10,339 nucleotides of DNA, from NCBI GenBank assembly GCA_003522945.1, contig DPHR01000034.1:1-10339 (forward strand), written 5' to 3'. Both the position numbers and the translations under genes were made by a program. The stretch is from Clostridiales bacterium (GTDB lineage: Bacteria; Bacillota; Clostridia; Oscillospirales; Oscillospiraceae). Under the pieces are notes generated by a model, which did not search any database, was not told where the DNA came from, and saw only the letters and a program-made list of their open reading frames with translations. Within the stretch, counting starts at the first letter, position 1, and the number at the start of each line of letters is the position of its first letter. This document shows positions 7,415-10,339 of this stretch, in pieces.

Positions 7415-8766
7415 TCACGGATCTCCTTGAGCTTCTGCGCGCGCAGACGCTTGGCGTCCCGCCGGACGGCGGAGGCGGGCAGGAAAATGAACACCGCGGC
7501 GACCGCCGCGCCGAGGAACAGCTCATACGGGTAGAGATAGCTCCCCGCGTAGCTCGGGTATTTGGCGAGGATCTCCGCCGTCGGCTCGAGCGCGACGGCG
7601 CGGATGATGACAGGATCGAGAATGCTTGCGAGCACCATGGGCAGAACGATGTAGATGACCATCTTGACGCTCTGCACCGCACCGGCGCGGCCCTCGGGCG
7701 TATAGTCGCGCGCCGAGGCCGTGAAGAGACCGGCCATCATAAGATTGCCCGCCATGATGAGCGTCCCGCCGACGCAGAGAAGCGGCATGGCGTGTCCGAC
7801 AAACTTGATGAGATAGGCGATAATGCCGCCGAGCACCTGCATGAGCGCGACGGGGTAATAGAATCTTTCCTTGCCGAACCGGTCCATGACTTTTCCGGCG
7901 GCGACGGACAGCACCGCCGAGGCGAGCACGACGACGGCGATGGGCACGATGTAATTTTCGATCCCGAGCGTGATCTCCACGAGCGAGATCATGTACGGCT
8001 GCCACATCTGCATGGCGAGACCCGAAAACATCATACCGAAAAAGCAGACGTAGATCATTTTGTTTGCGCGGATATTCTCCGGCCGGAACGCGAAAACGAC
8101 CTCGCGCAGATAGCTCTCGCCCTTCGTCGGGCGGAGGTTCGGACTGTCCTTAAAGAGCCAGAGCCCCAGAATGCCGGCAACGGATGTGACCGCGCCGAGC
8201 ACGAGATAAAATCCCGTCCAGTTGCCGTTCACGGTCATGGAGTCAAACCCCGCGAAGATCACAACGAGCGCGAGGATCGGCATGATGCTCAAAACGATAT
8301 CGACAGTACCGCGGTTGGTGACGTCCGTCACATCCGTGACCCAGGCGGAAAACGCCGCGTCGTTCGCCGCCGAGCCGATGGCGGACATGATGCAGTCCAT
8401 GATGACGAACACCGTCACCGCAAGACCGACCGGCAGGGCAACCTGCCCGTTGCCGAAGAGCGCGAACGCGGCGGTCGTCGCGCCCCAGAGAATGTACCCC
8501 CAGCAGACGAACGAGCGGCGGCGTCCCACACGGTCGGACCACGCGGCGCTGAAGAACGTGGCGAGCGCCGCGGCAATGGCGCTTGCGGAGACCGTAGCGC
8601 TCGTTGCCCAGCCCGCGGCGGTGATGTTTTTCTGGATGTATGTGGAGAAATAGACGTTCTCCACCATCCACGCGATTTGGCCGACAAAGCCGAAGATTAG
8701 AAGACAGGCCCATACTCTGCCGCCGAGCGTTGTGCTTTTGCGCCCGGCGCTGACGGTGTTATCCAT
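7411..8766 (-). CDS. MFS transporter, probable sugar or glycoside importer
   Basis: This is a 451-residue protein with about twelve hydrophobic helices (roughly 17-37, 54-75, 89-105, 110-130, 157-175, 184-205, 237-257, 272-290, 303-323, 327-350, 365-390, 411-431). The MFS motif A appears after helix 2 as WSDRVGRRR (76-84) and again in the second half as AGKVMDRFGKER (290-301). Matching loops TDVTNRG (147-153) and TPEGRAG (356-362) reflect the internal two-fold repeat. The long central loop (about 206-236) and short hydrophilic tail are cytoplasmic by the usual rule. Start ATG 8766 follows GAGGG (8774-8778) by seven bases and overlaps the lgt-like gene by eight bases; its stop overlaps the GH2 start. 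Linkage to GH2 and galK makes a sugar, probably a galactoside, the likely cargo, driven by an ion gradient. Substrate and coupling ion are inference. Confidence 0.85.
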   Translation of the reverse strand: MDNTVSAGRKSTTLGGRVWACLLIFGFVGQIAWMVENVYFSTYIQKNITAAGWATSATVSASAIAAALATFFSAAWSDRVGRRRSFVCWGYILWGATTAAFALFGNGQVALPVGLAVTVFVIMDCIMSAIGSAANDAAFSAWVTDVTDVTNRGTVDIVLSIMPILALVVIFAGFDSMTVNGNWTGFYLVLGAVTSVAGILGLWLFKDSPNLRPTKGESYLREVVFAFRPENIRANKMIYVCFFGMMFSGLAMQMWQPYMISLVEITLGIENYIVPIAVVVLASAVLSVAAGKVMDRFGKERFYYPVALMQVLGGIIAYLIKFVGHAMPLLCVGGTLIMAGNLMMAGLFTASARDYTPEGRAGAVQSVKMVIYIVLPMVLASILDPVIIRAVALEPTAEILAKYPSYAGSYLYPYELFLGAAVAAVFIFLPASAVRRDAKRLRAQKLKEIRE

Positions 8767-9511
8767 GCGGTGTCCCTCTCTTTCGCAAAATGAGAATGGC
8801 GGCTCCCGCCGCGGCGGTGAAGAGCGCGATGAACTGCGATGTCGAAAGCGTTCCGACCGCGCCGCGCGGATCGGCGCGCAGAAACTCGATCAGAAACCGG
8901 CCGATGCTGTACAAAAGAAGATACGCTCCGGCGAGCAGCCCGTCGCCGCGGCGCTTTTTTTCCAGAAGCAGCAGCGCTCCGGCAAGCAGGAAATCGCCCG
9001 CTGCCGAAAAGAGCTGCACCGGCCAGAGCGGGATCCCCGCCGGAGCCATGCTGCCCGCCGGGAAAGTGACGCCGAGAAAGCTCTCCGTCGGTTTGCCGAA
9101 GCAGCACCCGGCGAGAAAGCACCCGATGCGCCCGAAGCCCTGCGCGAGCGCCACACAGGGGATAAAGCAGTCCACCCAGCGCAGAAAGGGGAGAGAGTGC
9201 TTCCGGCAGTAGAGATACGCAGCGCCGAGACCGCACACAATGCCGCCGTAGACGACAAAGCCCTCCGAGCCGAGCGCGCCGAGCGGGTCGGCGCGAAATT
9301 CGCTCCAATGCGCAAACACGAAAAAGAGCTTCGCTCCGGCAAAGCCGGCAGCGAGAATGAGCAAAATCAGGGTGTTGACGGATTGCACGTCAAACTTCCG
9401 CTCCTCGGCGCGCCGCCAGATGAGCAGCAGCGCCGCGGCGATGCCGATGCCGATGCAGAGCCCGTAGCCGTGCACCGTGAGACCGCCGATCGAAAAAAGG
9501 TCGTTGTACAT
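8759..9511 (-). CDS. lgt: Prolipoprotein diacylglyceryl transferase (Lgt) family protein with altered active-site motif
   Basis: The protein has 250 residues and about seven membrane helices, somewhat shorter than E. coli (291) or B. subtilis (269) Lgt. ATG 9511 is supported by AGAGGA (9518-9523) six bases upstream; a 20-residue longer frame would run into galK. Lgt transfers diacylglycerol from phosphatidylglycerol to the lipobox cysteine of pre-lipoproteins at the outer face of the membrane. Family blocks are HGYGLCIGIG (14-23), GFVVYGGIVCG (84-94), GFGRIGCFLAGCCFG (125-139), GIPLWPVQLF (159-168), SIGRFLIEFLR (202-212) and LSTSQFIAL (222-230). Equivalents of E. coli Tyr26, Arg143, Gly154, Arg239 and Glu243 appear present (Tyr16, Arg128, Gly139, Arg205, Glu209). 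The equivalents of His103, Asn146 and Glu151 appear to be Tyr88, Cys131 and Cys136. It may be a clade variant of Lgt or a paralogue with a changed role. It sits between galK and the MFS gene. Confidence 0.85.
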   Translation of the reverse strand: MYNDLFSIGGLTVHGYGLCIGIGIAAALLLIWRRAEERKFDVQSVNTLILLILAAGFAGAKLFFVFAHWSEFRADPLGALGSEGFVVYGGIVCGLGAAYLYCRKHSLPFLRWVDCFIPCVALAQGFGRIGCFLAGCCFGKPTESFLGVTFPAGSMAPAGIPLWPVQLFSAAGDFLLAGALLLLEKKRRGDGLLAGAYLLLYSIGRFLIEFLRADPRGAVGTLSTSQFIALFTAAAGAAILILRKRGTPHG

Positions 9512-9513
9512 GG

Positions 9514-10339
9514 TTATTCCTCTTCCGGGATGCGGTACGCGCCGCACCCTCTTATGCGCAGCTCGAAGCACGCACCCTCGCCGTAATAGCCGTCCATCGC
9601 GGCGCGGAAACCTTCATAGCCGGATATCGGGACAAGACACTGGATGCACCCGGCAAACCCGCCGCCGTGGATGCGCCAGGCGCCCTTGCCATCCAGCAGC
9701 GCGGCGGCGCGGTCGAGCGCCGCGGCCATTTCCGTCCGCTCCGGGTGCAGCGCGGGGACAACATTGCGCAGCAGCGTGCGGGACGATGCGCCCGAGGCGT
9801 TCATATTCCGGATATACTCCGGCATATCGCCCTCCAGCAGCGCCGCGGCCATGCGCTCTACGCGCGCGTCCTCGGCAAAAAAGTGCTCGGCGCGGTCTGC
9901 GGCGACAGGGGATATATCGCGTGCGAGCCGCTCGCGCATCTCCGGCGCGGCGAACGCCGCAGGATTCACCTGCCGCAGAACGTCCTTCCCGAACGCTCTG
10001 GCAACGGCGGTCATGTCGCGCGGGATGGCGGCATAGTCCGGCGTGAGATCGTCGTGGCGCGAGTGCGTGTTCACGGCGCAGAGAACATACCCGTGTGCAC
10101 GGAAATCAAACGCAATGCGCGTAACGCCCGGACGGTCGCCGCCGGCAAAATCGATCTTCGTGATGCCGCCGAATGCGCTCGCGGCCTGATCCATCAGTCC
10201 GCTCGGCTTGCCGAAATAGTTTCGCTCGGCGCTCTGACCGATGCGCGCGAGCGTGAGCGCGTCCACGCGTCCTCCGTTATACAGCGCGGAGAAGATCGCG
10301 CCGGTGAGGATCTCAAACGCCGCCGAGGACGAAAGCCCG
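9514..10339 (-). CDS. galK: Galactokinase (GHMP kinase), N-terminus outside window
   Basis: The frame runs off the right edge, leaving 274 C-terminal residues. The GTG at 10266 is an internal codon, because reading frame and homology continue to the edge. The first visible residues, GLSSSAAFEIL, are GHMP motif 2, the ATP phosphate-binding loop. FGKPSGLMDQAAS follows, with the catalytic-base aspartate at fragment residue 50 (codon 10189-10191). GHMP motif 3 appears as HGGGFAGCIQCLVP near the C-terminus (about 9640-9680). CAVNTHSRHDDLTPDY is also typical of galactokinases. The enzyme phosphorylates galactose to galactose-1-phosphate in the cytoplasm, the entry step of the Leloir pathway. The N-terminal galactokinase signature is not in the window, so a related sugar kinase such as a GalNAc kinase cannot be fully excluded. 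It ends two bases before the lgt-like ATG and is the most upstream visible gene of the minus-strand operon. Confidence 0.87.
   Translation of the reverse strand, partial: GLSSSAAFEILTGAIFSALYNGGRVDALTLARIGQSAERNYFGKPSGLMDQAASAFGGITKIDFAGGDRPGVTRIAFDFRAHGYVLCAVNTHSRHDDLTPDYAAIPRDMTAVARAFGKDVLRQVNPAAFAAPEMRERLARDISPVAADRAEHFFAEDARVERMAAALLEGDMPEYIRNMNASGASSRTLLRNVVPALHPERTEMAAALDRAAALLDGKGAWRIHGGGFAGCIQCLVPISGYEGFRAAMDGYYGEGACFELRIRGCGAYRIPEEE
9518..9523 (-). promoter_or_regulatory. Shine-Dalgarno site deciding the lgt start
   Basis: On the minus strand this reads AGAGGA, six bases before ATG 9511 and lying within the final codons of galK. It favours the 250-residue Lgt-like product over longer in-frame starts and points to translational coupling with galK. 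Confidence 0.65.

Noticed and set aside
8318..8340. Short direct repeat encoding TDVTDVT in the MFS gene
   Set aside because: Two adjacent near-copies are part of the conserved cytoplasmic loop coding sequence; there is no array and no sign of a mobile or regulatory repeat.
7399..8700. Plus-strand open frame opposite the MFS gene
   Set aside because: The product is extremely rich in Asp, His, Arg and Glu, as expected from the complement of membrane-helix codons. No start context or domain is visible.
8732..9586. Plus-strand open frame opposite the lgt-like gene
   Set aside because: It is charged, low-complexity antisense of membrane segments; the minus strand has the Lgt blocks and a good ribosome site.
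10264..10266. GTG as a possible start of a short galactokinase
   Set aside because: The frame stays open to the window edge, and the GHMP ATP-binding motif GLSSSA lies upstream of this codon, so it is internal.

Overview
The window reads as chromosomal sequence from a GC-rich (about 60% or more by eye) Gram-positive anaerobe, most likely a gut-type Clostridia lineage such as the Oscillospiraceae. This is an inference. It rests on gene content (DUF4037, DUF2804, a GH13_31 glucosidase and a Firmicutes-style Lgt-like protein), very tight gene packing and good Shine-Dalgarno sites. Coding density is close to complete: the only real intergenic gap is about 70 bp, at 4069-4137. I see no RNA gene, CRISPR array, insertion sequence, integrase or long repeat.

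The left arm (1-4068, plus strand) looks like one operon: the end of a TPR protein, a DUF4037 nucleotidyltransferase-like protein, a DUF2804 protein and a complete GH13 oligo-1,6-glucosidase-type enzyme. The junctions are a 14-bp overlap, a 1-nt gap and a 20-nt gap. Its promoter lies before the window.

The right arm (10339 down to 4138, minus strand) is a second apparent operon. In transcription order it encodes a galactokinase (N-terminus outside the window), an Lgt-like prolipoprotein diacylglyceryl transferase, an MFS transporter, a GH2 glycosidase and a multi-pass GT-C (ArnT/PMT-like) glycosyltransferase. The junctions are a 2-nt gap, an 8-bp overlap, a 4-bp ATGA overlap and a 25-nt gap. 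MFS import, cytoplasmic GH2 hydrolysis and GalK phosphorylation form a plausible galactoside-use pathway. The Lgt-like and GT-C proteins are membrane enzymes of envelope biogenesis and do not obviously belong to that pathway.

The two operons converge on a strong symmetric hairpin (4095-4139), which should act as a bidirectional terminator. The minus-strand GT-C stop codon lies at its edge.

Most of the window is ordinary carbohydrate metabolism. The points most worth a second look are the TPR/DUF4037/DUF2804 trio of unknown function, the cysteine-substituted active-site motif of the Lgt-like protein, and the placement of envelope enzymes inside a sugar operon.
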